Assembly: GCF_017591425.1 (NCBI RefSeq)
Contig: NW_024466004.1
Coordinates: 36,396,501 to 36,460,500 of the forward strand
Direction of reading: 5' to 3'
DNA: 64,000 nt
Source: Ochotona curzoniae
Lineage: Eukaryota > Chordata > Mammalia > Lagomorpha > Ochotonidae
Shown here: positions 47,010 through 58,780 of the stretch, piece by piece
Layout of the letters: every line of letters starts with the position of its first letter
Numbering within the stretch: the first letter of the stretch is position 1
The notes under the pieces: model-generated
Seen by the model: the letters and a program-made list of their open reading frames with translations, nothing else
Told to the model about the DNA's origin: nothing
The model's database searches: none
Position numbers and translations under genes: made by a program

Positions 47010-49000
47010 CATTTTTAACTTTTTATTATTATTATTTTCATTTTATTACACAGTTCCATATTCTCTTATCCCCTTCCAGTTCCCTCCCCCACCTAGTTAC
47101 TCTATATCATTACTAACATATAGTTCCTCATACTCAGTCATATGTCCATCATTGCAGGCATGGACGATGGCAGAGAGTCCAGCATCCTATTGTTAAGATA
47201 TAGTAAACAGTTTCTTTGTAAGTCCATCTCTGTCTGGAAGCAGAAATGCATACTACACTGCATCCTCACATCTGGATGTTGGTCTCCATTTCACAGCCAC
47301 TGTACATCCCCTTAAGTGAAAAGTCATGATACAAAATCAACAATAGAAAGAAAAATAGAAATTTACAATACCATGTAGTTAAATGACATGCTACTAGATA
47401 TGACAGTCTCCATTACACAGCTACTATACATCCCATTAAATGAAGAGCCACAAAACAAAATCAACACCAGGGAGAAAACAGAAATTAACAACACCAAGAA
47501 GTTAAATAACATGCTATTAAATGACTAACATGTAGCTGAAAAAATGAAAATCAAGAACCTTCTTGAAGAAAATGATGCCACTGCATGATCTGCGAGTCAT
47601 TGAATGATTTAATCAGAAGAAAGTGTTTTGAAAAAATGAAACCAACAGAAAACAACAAAATCCATGTGATATAGTTTCCGCTGATCTTTGTTGAAGTGCG
47701 TCTCCTCCAGACAATAAATAGATGGGTCTTGTTTTTAAATCCAGTCTACCAATCTATGCCATTTGATTGAGCTTAAGCCATTTACATTCAGAGTTTAATA
47801 TGCATGGGTGGTACTTTGGTCCTGTCATTTTAGGAATGGGTTGTTCATTGGTTTAGTCTTCTGTTGTCTTTTTACTGGAATGTTCTTCACATTTGCCTTG
47901 GGTTTTGGTAGGTGCTATTCCTCTTCTCTGTCAAGAGAACATCTTGAAGTATCATTTGTAGGGCAGGTTTGGAAGAGGCAAATTCTTTTTTTTACTGTGG
48001 AATAATTTTATTTCATTTTAAAAGATGAAAGAAAGTTTTGCTGGGTATGTTATCCTAGGCCGACATTTTTTTCTTGTAGAATCTGGAATATGTCCCTCCA
48101 TTCTCTTTTTGCCTGTAGAGTTTCCTTTGAGAGATCTCCTGTGAGTTTCTTTGGCATTCCTTTATATGAATTGATTTTTTTCACGTGTACACTTAAGGAT
48201 CTTTTCCCTATGTTCAATTGAAGAGAGCTTGATGATCATGTGTCTTGGTGAAGATGGCTTTTGATCAAGCCTGTTGGGAGTTCTGTGCCCCTCCTGGATC
48301 TTGTTTCCCAATTCTTTCTCTAAATTAGGGACATTTTCCTTGATTATTTCATGAAATGCATTTGCAAACTCAGCTTCTCTTTCTGCACCTTCCGGGACTC
48401 CCATAACTCTTATATTTGGCCTCTTAATAGTGTCTTTCAATTCTTGAATACTTCTTTTGGCCTGATCCAGCTCTGTTTCCAGCTTTTTGTTTGCTTCCCC
48501 CTGGTGACAGGAAATATCTTCCAATTCAGATTCTTTCTTCTGCCTCCTTCATTCTATTTTGGAGACTCTCCACTGCACTTTTAATTTGCTCTATTGTGTT
48601 CTTAATTTCTGATATACCAGCCTTGATTTGCTTTACTGCTTCCTTAAATTCTTTGAACTCTTGCATGAGCTTCTCATTTTTTCTCAGAATCTTTAAAATG
48701 AGTCTTATGGATTCTGTGTCCCCCATTTTCTCAATGTCTTCCTCATTGGCATAGGGTTTTGCTCCTTTGCAGGGGAGTGTTCAGTAATGTTCATTGTGCC
48801 TTTGTCTCTTCTTTTGCTCTTGGTCATTGTACTTCTGGTTAGCAGAGTCTTCTCCTTGGGGCAGGTTTCTATGCTGTGTCACTCACAGGTCTACAATGTG
48901 ATTTTACTTATTGCAGTTGGTACCCAACTTTTTGCTTGCAGCCACTTGTGCCACAACCTCCAACAAGTTCTGCCTCTTATCTGCAGTTTTTTCTCAAATA
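47010..49000 (-). mobile_element. Half-L1: L1 with ORF1 but almost no ORF2, antisense
   Basis: In sense direction (right to left): possible 5' UTR (about 49,000-48,727; limit uncertain), ORF1 (48,726 to about 47,850), an inter-ORF part, then roughly 30 codons of the ORF2 endonuclease start (47,790-47,690; 'catttacattcagagtttaa' is the antisense of the TLNVNGL region), and then directly 0.67 kb of non-coding 3' sequence ending in a G-rich tract and AATAAAATGAAAATAATAATAA-like tail near 47,015. The RT and C-terminal regions of ORF2, normally over 3 kb, are absent. This is the architecture of known HAL1 'half-L1' elements, though it could also be a deletion in a single L1. Confidence 0.65.
47850..48726 (-). 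pseudogene. Broken L1 ORF1 (ORF1p-like RNA-binding protein)
   Basis: ORF1p is the nucleic-acid chaperone of the L1 ribonucleoprotein. The N-terminal piece (48,726-48,526, 66 codons from ATG) is a charged, Glu/Lys-rich coiled coil. A one-base frame change near 48,525 separates it from the next piece (48,524-48,162, 120 codons), which holds the RRM-like core with the RNP2-like 'IRVMGVPEG' and, further on, 'RTPNRLDQKPSSPRHMIIKL', a hallmark of mammalian ORF1p. The C-terminal domain continues to about 47,850 through several stops. It cannot make a full protein, and the gene belongs to the half-L1. Confidence 0.85.
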
Positions 49001-49677
49001 GTTCCAAGTACCCATAGTATAGTTATGGCCACGGGTCATGTCATCAGAAACAGGGTGTATACAAGGAACCCTTTGTTTTATAAACTCAGTAAAAATACTG
49101 AGGAGGGGGAGAGAGTTGTCATATAACCTTTATTGTACTATATCGTTACAATTGTTATATTCTTATTATTCATTACTGTCAGCAAACTTTTACTGTGTGT
49201 AAGCTATAAATTGAAGTTTATGATAGCTATGTCTGTACAAGAAAACAACTTAGTACATTTTCATGTAGGGTTTGGTTCCAGGCAGCCACTGGGGATAGGG
49301 AGATGCTATTATAAACCCAAACTAAATGTATTTCCAATTTAATTATCCATTAATAAAATCTCATAGTAAAAGAGAGGCTTGAAAGTATAAACAGAATAAT
49401 CTTATGATCACCTGAAATTAGAGTAGCCTGCTACCAGCTCATTTGTAAAATGTGACTGCATGACTACATCCCTGTAGCTCTTCTCAGGGTCTTGGAAGGA
49501 GTACCTGTGAATGAGGCACTCTGAAGCTTATGCTGCATTAATTTTGCTTAAAATCCATGTTTATTTCTCTGTTTCCTCATCGTTTCCCTTTCCTTTTCTG
49601 GTCAAACTCTGACTATTTCTTTCTTTGTATTTTCTCATTACTTAATTTCCTGTAATCTGAAATTTTTATAAAAGGTT
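49001..49677. other. Unassigned sequence
   Basis: No gene or named repeat recognised. Confidence 0.4.
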
Positions 49678-49966
49678 TTTTAGATTATTTTTATTTGAAA
49701 CATAGATTTACAGAGAGAATGAGAGAAAGAGCTTCCATCTGTTGATTTATTCCCCAAATGGCCACAACAATCCGAGCTGGAAAGCTGAGAGCCAGGAGCC
49801 TCCCATGTGGGTCAGGGTCCCAAGGCCCTGTGCCATGCTCTGCTGCTCCCCCAGGCCATAAGGAGCAAGATTGATTGGAAGTGGAGCGGCTGGGACTTGA
49901 ATTGGTGCCTCTACAGGATGCCAGTACTGTAGGTTGGGGCTTAACCTACTATGCCAGGGCATCGAC
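49678..49966 (-). repeat. CSINE, antisense
   Basis: 'tttgaaacatagatttacag', 'ccccaaatggccacaacaat', 'agaagtgg'-type body and the head 'ccagggcatcgac'. Moderately diverged. Confidence 0.8.
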
Positions 49967-50029
49967 TTTTAATTATATCACTTTATTGAAATGGCTCTCT
50001 TAAACATGACAACAATTAGTAGCTTTTTC

Positions 50030-50400
50030 TTCTTTCTCACCCAACTTGGTTTTCCTGCCATATTTGAGGCAAATCCCTCCCCTCCCCTTGAAATCCTCCC
50101 TTTGTTTTAGGCCTTATTGTCCCACTGCCTGGTAGCTTCCTTTTGTGCTCCTTGATGGCTTGGCTTCTTTCCTCTCCTGAATTACACAGCCCAGTAGGTC
50201 TCTGCCTTCATCACACTGCCTTCTCCACAGAGAAGTCTCAGTGCTCATGCTCAGTACTCATATGACCTCTACATGGATGATTTCTAAATCTCAACCTCCG
50301 ACCTTACCTACAGCATGCTCCGATCTTATTTTCCCATCAATCTGAAGAGCAGGCTCTTTTAAATCCCTAATTACTACCCTAACATCACTTGTTTAAAATA
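50030..50400 (+). repeat. Probable L2-type LINE fragment
   Basis: CT-rich sequence with 'tctacatggatgatttctaa' and 'tctcaacctccgaccttacc', similar to the mid part of L2/L3 elements. Diverged; assignment tentative. Confidence 0.4.
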
Positions 50401-50502
50401 TGCCACATGCTTATCTTCCCCAAATGTATTCATTTTACTTAATTTTTCATTTGTATTTAATCATATAATTAAAATAATGATCTGCTTTTATTTTATTTAA
50501 AT

Positions 50503-50503
<1 letters not shown>

Positions 50504-50550
<47 letters not shown>
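50504..50550. repeat. (CA)n microsatellite
   Basis: 47 bases of perfect CA dinucleotide, within the GA/CA-prone part of an antisense SINE relic. Confidence 0.97.
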
Positions 50551-50552
<2 letters not shown>

Positions 50553-50820
50553 CAGCCACTAGTTAATTCCTCAAATGCCCACAATAACCAGGCCAGGCCA
50601 AGTGAAAGCAGGGATCTAAGAAACCAGGGTTGTGCCAAGTGAGAGCTGGGATCTAAGATTTCACCTGTCTGCCGCATGATTGGAAGGAACCCAGATATGT
50701 CAGCCTTCATCTGCTGCCTGTTGGGGTACTACTTAGCAGGAAGCTGAATCTCAAATACAGGTGTAACGTGAATTGGGGACTAAAATAACCCAAGTAGCAT
50801 GTTGACAATGTCTGCCCCTA
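50551..50820 (-). repeat. Old CSINE-like relic, antisense
   Basis: 'ccagccactagttaattcct', 'caggaagctgaatctcaaat', 'aagtagcatgttgacaatgt' follow the antisense order of an old CSINE. A partly duplicated 'gtgccaagtgagagctggga' segment near 50,633 repeats the one at about 50,597. Confidence 0.6.
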
Positions 50821-51894
50821 ACTATGGCATTTTTACAAACTTCAGGAAGATGTTCTCTCCTTATTCTCCTCTCTCTGTTACATTCTCTTCCTCTTTCTAA
50901 TCTTCCTTCCCTTCTCTTTCCTTCTCCCTCACTTCTTTAAATTCCTCAAGAGTGCTGTTGATACAAGATACTCAGCAACTATGTGCAAATTAAATAAAAA
51001 GCTATGCTAAAATGTTAAGTTTCTATAGTCTTTCTCATAAAGGATTAGATCATTTTTTATTTTGTTTGCCCATTTTGACTTTACAAGATTATTATCTGTG
51101 AAACTTTCAGGAAATCTTTAAACACAGGAAAACAAGGGGAAAACCACTAAACTATATAACGATAATGGCATCATACAATGCTGCAATTGTTTGACCATTC
51201 CTTAAGATGAGGTAATCTGTCAAACACCACCATCTGCCATCCAAAGAATTATAAAATGTAAAAACAACACACTCAAATTAAGTCATTTGATGATTTACAA
51301 CAAGGCAAATGTTACATAATAAGTAATAAAGGCTGAAACAATAGTGAAGCCGGGAGGGTGGAGGAGGAGGGAATAGTGGGAGGAGGAAGGCTGACGGTGA
51401 TTACTAGTTGTCATGTCTCTCCTGAACAAGATAGGAAGATGGAGATGACTCAGATGACTATTCTTTGCCCTTATTACCAGAAAATCACTATTGATGAGAG
51501 TCAGGAAAGTTTAATTTCAGAAAGACTTCTTCTTGTGCTTAAACCATACAATTGTATTTGATTTTTTGGTTGAATCTAAGGTTAAGGGTAGTGGGAGTGA
51601 AGATGGAGAATGAAAGGGCCAAGAAGTTGTAATTTCTCTGAAAAGATGAATTACACCTTAACAGAAGTGGATCCATGATGGGTCACATTTTCTCAAGGAA
51701 GGTCTCAGGCCCTGAACAAGAAAAGTACTCCTGAAAACAACACTTTTCCAAGTTTGCTAGCACCTAACATTGCTCATATCTATACAAAATTATTGGTAAA
51801 AAGTATTAGCTCAACCTAGCCAAAACTAGAAAAGAACTGGAGGTTGCCATCCCATAGTCTAAACTGAACAATAACCATGGAAACATCAGCTACC
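50821..51894. other. Unassigned sequence with a pyrimidine-rich patch
   Basis: CT-rich run at 50,850-50,940; otherwise AT-rich. No gene supported; a G-rich patch at 51,350-51,395 is noted. Confidence 0.4.
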
Positions 51895-52075
51895 CTTCAT
51901 TGGATACTTGGTGTGTGCCAGGCATCTCTATGGGTAATCCACTTACTAGTTCATTGATACAGAAACTCTCTCATCTTGGTTTCAGAGATGAGAAAACAAG
52001 CACAGAAGGCTGTATAATTTTCTGATTCAACGTCAGAGTTGAAAATCTCTAAACTCAATCTGACTTCCAATTTCA
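51895..52075 (+). repeat. MIR SINE
   Basis: 'tggtgtgtgccaggcatctc', 'tttcagagatgagaaaacaa', 'tgattcaacgtcagagttga' in MIR order. Confidence 0.8.
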
Positions 52076-52407
52076 CATCCTAATGAAGGAAATTTCATTC
52101 TTGTTACATGCAGATATGCACACAGACACACACATAGCAAGGCATTTTGATGTTGGTTTTATTTCATTTTCTTGTATAAACAATAACATAAACTTGCTCT
52201 ATTACTAAAATATAAATAAAGCTGAAAATTTAGTAAAAGTGGTTGTTAATATCATAATTGTTTCAGTTCTAATCAGAGAAGCTGAGGCATAAACAAACTG
52301 TAACTGAATGTTTATATAAGCCACTGATATATTTAAGTGTTCGTTACTTTTGCCTCCGAGGGAGTTCATATTGTATACACTTTCCAGTTAAGTAAAAAAT
52401 CTGCATG
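52076..52407. other. Unassigned stretch
   Basis: AT-rich; nothing recognised. Confidence 0.4.
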
Positions 52408-52745
52408 CAGAGGTGGACATTTAGCCTAGTGATTAAGATACCAGTTAAAATACTCGGTAGCCTGTGGGTTTCAAGTTCCTGCTCCAGTTCCAGATTTTAG
52501 CTTTCTTCTAAAGCTGTTTGGAACCTGGGAAGCAGCAAGTGATAGCTCAAATAGTTGGGCTCTTGCTACCCTTGTGATTGAATTCCTGGACACCAGCTTT
52601 GACCCTGGCTCAGCTCCACCTATTATTTTGACAGTGAATCAGCAGAGTCACTCCTTTGCCTTCTCCCTGTCCTTCTCTTTATCTCTCTCCACTTCCCTTT
52701 TCTCATTCTCAGTATCTCTAATTGGTAAATAATAAAAATTAGGTC
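52408..52745 (+). repeat. Old CSINE-like SINE
   Basis: 'ggtggacatttagcctagtg', 'aacctgggaagcagcaagtg', 'gattgaattcctggacacca', TCTC-rich 3' part and A-rich tail. The oldest-looking SINE subtype in the window. Confidence 0.65.
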
Positions 52746-53714
52746 AAATAAAACCTTAACATGTTAGTAATGTAAATATAGTATGGTAGTAAAGCAAATT
52801 TTGAATAAATTTCTTGATTAGCTTGGCCTCCCAGAGAATCAGACTGTGAGATCAGGATTCAAGGAAAATGGTTTGGTTAAGAGAAGGACATGTCCAAAAG
52901 AGTGAGGAAGTGAGACAAGAAAGAATGGAATCAATACAATATGTGCTGCCAAGCCAGCTATGACCATGAGAGACTGGAGCCTAGGCCCACTGAAGATGGT
53001 GTCAATCACACACCCCAGAGGGAGAAGGAGCGGGTACACTTTCACTTTGTTTCCCTAAATTACTGCATTGTTCATTCAATGAGTGCTACTCTGGTGAAGA
53101 ATGACAGTTTTGCTATTTGTCAGATCTCACACTTGAGAGGCAGAGTGGTGCTGTATGACTACAGGAAGTCCTTGTAGTACAGGTGCTGGCAACTAGAAGT
53201 CCAACTAGCTTGTGGTGCTGGCAACATCTGTAACTCTCTCTCTCTCTCTCTCTCTTTGTATTTAAGGAATAAACTTTAATGATAAATCACCGAATTTTGA
53301 TTATCAAACATTAAATACAATCACTGTGGATGGAGAACTGGAAATGAATTATTCAAGGCTGCCAAGTCATTTTGTTATAATTTTCCACTGATTTAAATAT
53401 GTAACTAAAATACAAAGATTGTTAAATAGTAAGCAATGATATGATTAACAGAAAAACTATTATAAGATAGCAATGATTTCCTTATATATAACTTTGGAAA
53501 TATCAATTATGTCTCATTTGAAAGTCTTAGTATTACTCTAAACTATTTTTAAAATATTTATAAGATCAAACATTTGTTGAAATACTAAAACACAAATTAT
53601 CACTAAATATAAATATATGTATATATTGTTACATGTAGCATACATATATATCCATACGACTTTCATATTAATAGATTTTTTCTTACCCAACCACTAATTT
53701 TGTAGTGACAACAC
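52746..53714. other. Unassigned sequence with a CT microsatellite
   Basis: Contains a (CT)n run at 53234-53255. The part at 52,830-53,220 may be an ancient repeat, but no family could be named. Confidence 0.35.
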
Positions 53715-53890
53715 TATCATTTTAAAATAATTTTTCTATTTTTAAAAATTATTATTATTGTTTTTTTTTATGATTTTCTATAACCTGGGATTCCCCCCCG
53801 CCAATGCCCACCTCTGGTCAGATTCTTCCCATATTGTTACAACAGTGCTGGACTGTCTGACATTGTCTGTACCAACAATGTCAGGGTACA
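53715..53890 (-). repeat. L1 3' end, antisense
   Basis: The reverse strand has a G-rich tract ('gcattggcggggggga', about 53,795), then 'ttatagaaaatcataaaa' and an A/ATT-rich tail. Same ending type as at 7752 and 47,015. Very short, 5'-truncated. Confidence 0.5.
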
Positions 53891-54852
53891 CTTAAATAAG
53901 AGACTGATGGAATTATGATTCCTTTTGAAGGACTACATTGTAACTTTCTTGCTGCCTTCCCCACTGGAGGGCATTACTTTTTCTCTCACTGCATCCAGAG
54001 AACATTCACTCTTAGAAAAGGAGAAGAAAACATCAACTTATCCAACAAGTAAACACCTTCATTTTGTTGGTTTGTGCAGGAGCTCCCTGGAGCCAGATGC
54101 CAAGTTAGCAAACGCAGGCTTCCTGTTTTAAGCCACTCTGGTTAATTGAAAAAACAATGACTTGCAGAGAATGGCAGAGTATGAGTTACTGGGAAAGGAA
54201 AACCTGCTTGAAGCAGAACATGCTGAGAGTATATTCCATATCGAGGATATTAAGATATTTTAGGAAAGCCTTTCTTTCACATGTAGAGTAAAATTATTAC
54301 CGTGCTGGCCCCGTAGTTGTCTGGAGAAGCCATTCATTGTTTTTACTTTAGTCATGTAACCCTGAAATTCTGTGGGTCTCTGAATCCTTAGGCAAGATTT
54401 GTGGTGCAGAGAGCAATCAGGTGGCTTCTCTTTGGTCATAAAGTGAGTTAATGGTTTAACTATGATTAGAACTAGTTCCATATGGTCAAGAAGATTGAAA
54501 GAGTTGCAGTAAGAAACTTGCTTTCATACAGAAGTATGAAATTCCCTTTCCTGCAGAAGTTCCAAAATTGGTCAAACCATTTTTGCAAATGATCACACAA
54601 ATGTAATGTTATTCTCGAGTGTACCTGCTTCCTTGTGGCTGTCAGTGTTGAGTTGTAACTCCCTTTTCAGGAGGGAAAGATATAAGGTAATGCATAACAT
54701 GCAAAGATCATATCAGCCATCCTTACTTGCCTTTGTGCTTGCTTCTATTTCTCAGTATCTCAGCTATATATCCACATAGAAAGCAGTATGTGATTTTTGT
54801 GTGTTTCCTAGTTTGTTTTAGCCTTTTCCATGTTACTTTTCCTCCAAATACA
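53891..54852. other. Unassigned sequence
   Basis: No repeat named. A frame at 53,925-54,131 has no supporting context. Confidence 0.35.
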
Positions 54853-56760
54853 CCTGGATGCTTTTTTTGTGTGTGTGGGTAATACCATTGTTTCCACACT
54901 AATATCATCGTATTCTTCCCTGTATCTGGGGTCAGGGGAGAAACAAAGGGAGAGGCCCAACCCAGTCTCCTACCCATCCCAGATCCACAACAGGAGGCAC
55001 ACTCCGAGGGTCCTGCTCAAGCAGTTTTGATAGTTCAGCAGTTCTGAATTGCTGCCAGTCTCTCCATTCCATTCACGATGAAACCTGTTCAGAATCCACT
55101 GGCTGACATAGTCTCTTCATGGTTAGGGTTCTGAGATCAGCAGTTCAGTTGGAGAGATCTCCAAAGAAACTTCATTTGAGATGATCCCAAACCTGATTCT
55201 TGTGTGAGTACAAGGTCCGACACTGTCCATCACCCCAATCAGCTTATGCTCATGCTGGTTGTAGCACTTGCTAGGTCAACTGTGTTTCCAGCCCTGTCTT
55301 CCACTTGAACCAATGAGTGTTGTAGTCCAGCTCAATCCTACCCACTTCATACTCAGCCCTCACACAAACTAGTGGGAGCTGCAGCCTAGTTGGGGCAACT
55401 TCCCATAACCCCCACCAGGCCTGCTCCCGACCCTGGCTCCCATTCTTGCCACTATGTACCACAGGCTTTTTCAGTCTGTCCCACATCCCATTTAGCTCTC
55501 ATGCTTGTCAATTGGCATTGAAGCCTAGTTCAACCCAACTAACCTACTATCCAGCCCACACACATACTGGCAGGTGCCTTTCTGTCTAGCCACCCTGCCC
55601 CTGTCCTGGTTTTGCACTCTCCAGTGAGAGTGATAATCCACAAGGGAGGTGCTCACTATCTCCCTACTAGGCCACTCTAACTCCCAGATTATGCACTCTC
55701 CAGGTGGTTCTGGAGTTTAGCTTAACAGATTAAGTCCCCAGTGCCAGCATCTGCCAGCTGATGCTGCAAATGCAACCAACCCTCACCCACTCTGATTTTT
55801 GCTTGCACCAGTTGGAATAGTCAGCCCAACCTGGCCCTTCCCTAATCTAGTTCACATGAGGCCCACAGGTGTTGTACCCTGCCTGGTCTGGTCTGCACCC
55901 ATCCCAACTAATGCTTTCCAGTGGGAGTGGTGGTCCAGCAGCAGAGCCCACTTTGCCCCTGCCGGCTTTGCCTCCTCCCCTCAAGTTCTCACATGCGCTG
56001 TTTGGGCACTGCAACCACATCTGGTACGGCTCACCTCATCTTAGCATTCCTTAATGTGCACTGGTATGTGTTGCAACCGAAACTGGCCTGACCCACACTC
56101 TATTCTGGCGCTTGGATTTGCCAGTGGGTGATGTGAACAGGTTCAGCCTGGTCTGCCCCAGACCTATGCCATTTGTATGATGGTGGGTATCTTCCTCTGG
56201 CCTGGTCTTGGTTGCTCCTTATCATGGTTATTGTGCTCACCTGTAGGGACTGTGTTCCGACAAGGAGTGTCCCAAGCTACTCCATCAGAACCTCTTCCTA
56301 TGTCAGGTCTTACGTGTACTGGTGGTTCCATGGGCCAGCCCTCATTGCTGGCCTTCAAGCCATTCCAGTTCTTGGTGTAGGATGTTTCAGCCCAGCCAAG
56401 GCTTGTGCATACTCAGACACTGCTCAAACATGGTGCTTGCATCTATCCCAGCTTGGTGCGCTCAGCCCCAATCCACACCCAGTCCACTTATGCCTAGGGA
56501 GGTTGCATCCATATCCAGACAGGAATGCAGTCCCCACTCTAGCCCCCACACTCTCCCGTGGGAATCCCAACCTAGCAAGGGTGTACTCTCACAGCTCCCC
56601 AACTGAGTTTATTCCCAGCCCTAGATTGCATGCATGCCAGTGGTTACTCTGACCCAGTTGGCTTAGCCCCTCACCTGTCTCAGCCTTTGCCTTTGATGCT
56701 GTGGCGTAGTATCCCTGCCTCATGCAGACCAGTTGGTGTAAGAGCCTTGATTGGAATGAC
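54853..56760 (-). mobile_element. Family X retroposon, copy D
   Basis: Reverse-orientation copy. Landmarks shared with copies B and C: 'ttcttccctgtatctggggt' at the 3' part (54,910), 'cccaatcagcttatgctcat' (55,233), 'ctgtagggactgtgttccga' (56,241). The GC-rich unit array is collinear with copy C. Compared with C it lacks about 236 bases of the 3' part (equivalent to 15,209-15,444), with a 2-base microhomology at the join (55,111). The terminal 3' tail is truncated or diverged. Antisense frames (159 aa at 56,173) arise from the GC-rich array. Confidence 0.78.
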
Positions 56761-57427
56761 ATGTGCTCCCCTGGATGCTTCTTTCTAAAGTATTCTTACT
56801 CATCATTTTTCCAGTTAACTGGAAAAATAATTAATCCTTCCTGATAGTTCCCATGGTTGGCCTCAATTCTCACACATGAACCTATGCTTTGATTCCTCCA
56901 AGTTGAAAAAAAACAAGTCCAAGAAAGAAATACACTTTTATTCAAAAGGTGATGTAAGTAGGCAGTTATGTGCTCAAATAAAAATGTGTGATTTCACTAT
57001 TCTTGGGTGCCTGGCAGGAGAAGGAAAAGTGGATTAGTTATGTGATTTATATTTGCACTTTGAAATTTGTCCCTGGTCTGAAATCAGATCTCTGTTTACT
57101 CAGCCATATGATGGAATCACATTACTCCTCCAGCTCATGACTCACAGGAAATACTGGGTGATTTTAAAGTGTAAATTTGGCAAAGCATTCTTTTTCTGCG
57201 CATCCTGAAAGATAAGGAGATAAGAAAAGGAGGATGGGAAATAGCTTCCCACAGTCATTACTCGATAATCTTCTTCAAGATCTGAGGAGACCAGAAATGC
57301 TGATGTTTTTCTCTGGTCTGTTTATTAGAAATTGTGTAGAGATGCTGTGACGTTGCAGGTAGGTTCCCTGGGAGATTTTCTTCCCAGGTATAAGTGCAGG
57401 GTATGTCATTCCCATGAAGGAATGATA
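56761..57427. other. Unassigned sequence
   Basis: No gene or repeat recognised between family X copy D and an old SINE. Confidence 0.4.
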
Positions 57428-57680
57428 TGGGAACAGGCACTGTGGTGCAGAGATCATGACACTGCTTAAGATGCCCTCATCCCATGCTAGAGTGCTTGAT
57501 TTGAGTCGCCACCCTTTCTATCTAGAGCCATGCCAATGCACACTCTCACAGAGAGCTGGTGATAGCTCCATAGCTTGGCTTTCTGGTACCCAGGAGGGAC
57601 ACTTAGGTGTAATTTCTGGCTCCTGGGTATTTGCAGGCATTTGAGGAGTCTCCATCTTTCTGTCTTTGAAATCATCATCA
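57428..57680 (+). repeat. Old CSINE-like relic
   Basis: 'gggaacaggcactgtggtgc', 'gcttgatttgagtcgccacc', 'agagctggtgatagctccat', 'tttgaggagtctccatcttt' follow CSINE order with many changes. Confidence 0.6.
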
Positions 57681-58419
57681 TCATGATTTAGAATAGTAAA
57701 GAAAGATTTTGTCTTAGGATTGAGAAAATAAAAATATGCATGTGTATAACCAAACTGCTTATTTATTACTCGTCTGTATCTTTGGAGAAGAGCCTCAGTG
57801 TTTGTAAACATATAGATGGCAATTACAAAAGAACAAAACATAGTGAAGGTATCAGAGGTTCACATTGAAACCCAGCATAATCCTAATATTACATTAACTC
57901 ATTCTTTGTCAAAATAACATAAATCCCTGTGAAATATTATTATAATACATCATATGAAAAGTATGTTTCAGCTGCAGCAGAAATACTCATAATAGGCAAA
58001 CATTTTTGTGATTTAATATTGGTAAGCATATCATGCCAAATGAGGGTTTATTTACTTTGCTTGGCTATTTCATAGATTTATTTAATGTTCTTGTTAATTT
58101 GATCTGCACCACATATGCCTTCATCTATGGTCTTAGGTATTCATATATGGTCTTAGGTAACATTTAATTTAAATATAAGCATGCTGTCACTATGATGTGT
58201 TTGGATATTCGAGCAGGGCAAAGGGATGAATGCCAAATATGAATTTCCTAGTGAACAATTATGTTTTTCTATATCATAAACTGGGGCTTGAGACTCAAGC
58301 ACTACACAAAGAATACATACTCTGAAAATAAATAAACATATGGAGAGGCAATTGTAACTTCATAAACACTCATAATTGCCAGAAACATCTGGGAATAGTG
58401 GTAACTTACATTAATATTT
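57681..58419. other. Unassigned AT-rich stretch
   Basis: Only a short duplication of 'atatggtcttaggtaa'-like wording near 58,123-58,160 is notable. Confidence 0.4.
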
Positions 58420-58740
58420 TTAAGATTTATATTATTATTATTTTAATTGAAAGGATAGATCTACAGAGAGAAGGAGATACCAAGAGAAAGATCTTCCATG
58501 TGCTGGTTCACTCTCTAAGTGGCTGTAGTGGCCACAGCTGAGACGATCTGAGGCAAAGAGCTTCTTCTCGGTCTGCCATGTGAGTTCAGGGTTCCAGGGC
58601 TTTGGGCCATCCTCTACCGCTTTCTTGGGCCATAAGAAGGGAGCTGAATAGGAAGCAGAGTAGTTGGGACATGAACTGGCACCCATGTGGAATCCTGGAG
58701 CATACAAGGCAAGGATTTAGTCACTAGGCTATCGCACTAG
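58420..58740 (-). repeat. CSINE, antisense
   Basis: Reverse-orientation CSINE with ATT-rich tail side, GA-rich part, and head 'ctaggctatcgcactagg'. It lies 40 bases from the solo LTR. Confidence 0.85.
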
Positions 58741-58780
58741 GATCACATTAACTCTTTCTAATGATGATCCATTTAAGGTA

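Noticed and set aside
52830..53220. A possible ancient MER repeat
   Set aside because: Wording was suggestive, but I could not match a consensus from memory with enough certainty to list it as a named element.
53925..54131. 68-codon frame as a small gene
   Set aside because: No promoter, splice or poly(A) context and no recognisable protein; length is expected by chance.
56173..56652. 159-codon frame and other 90-130 codon frames in the GC-rich arrays
   Set aside because: They lie antisense to the retroposon in degenerate GC-rich units, overlap frames on the same and opposite strand, and are not conserved between copies.
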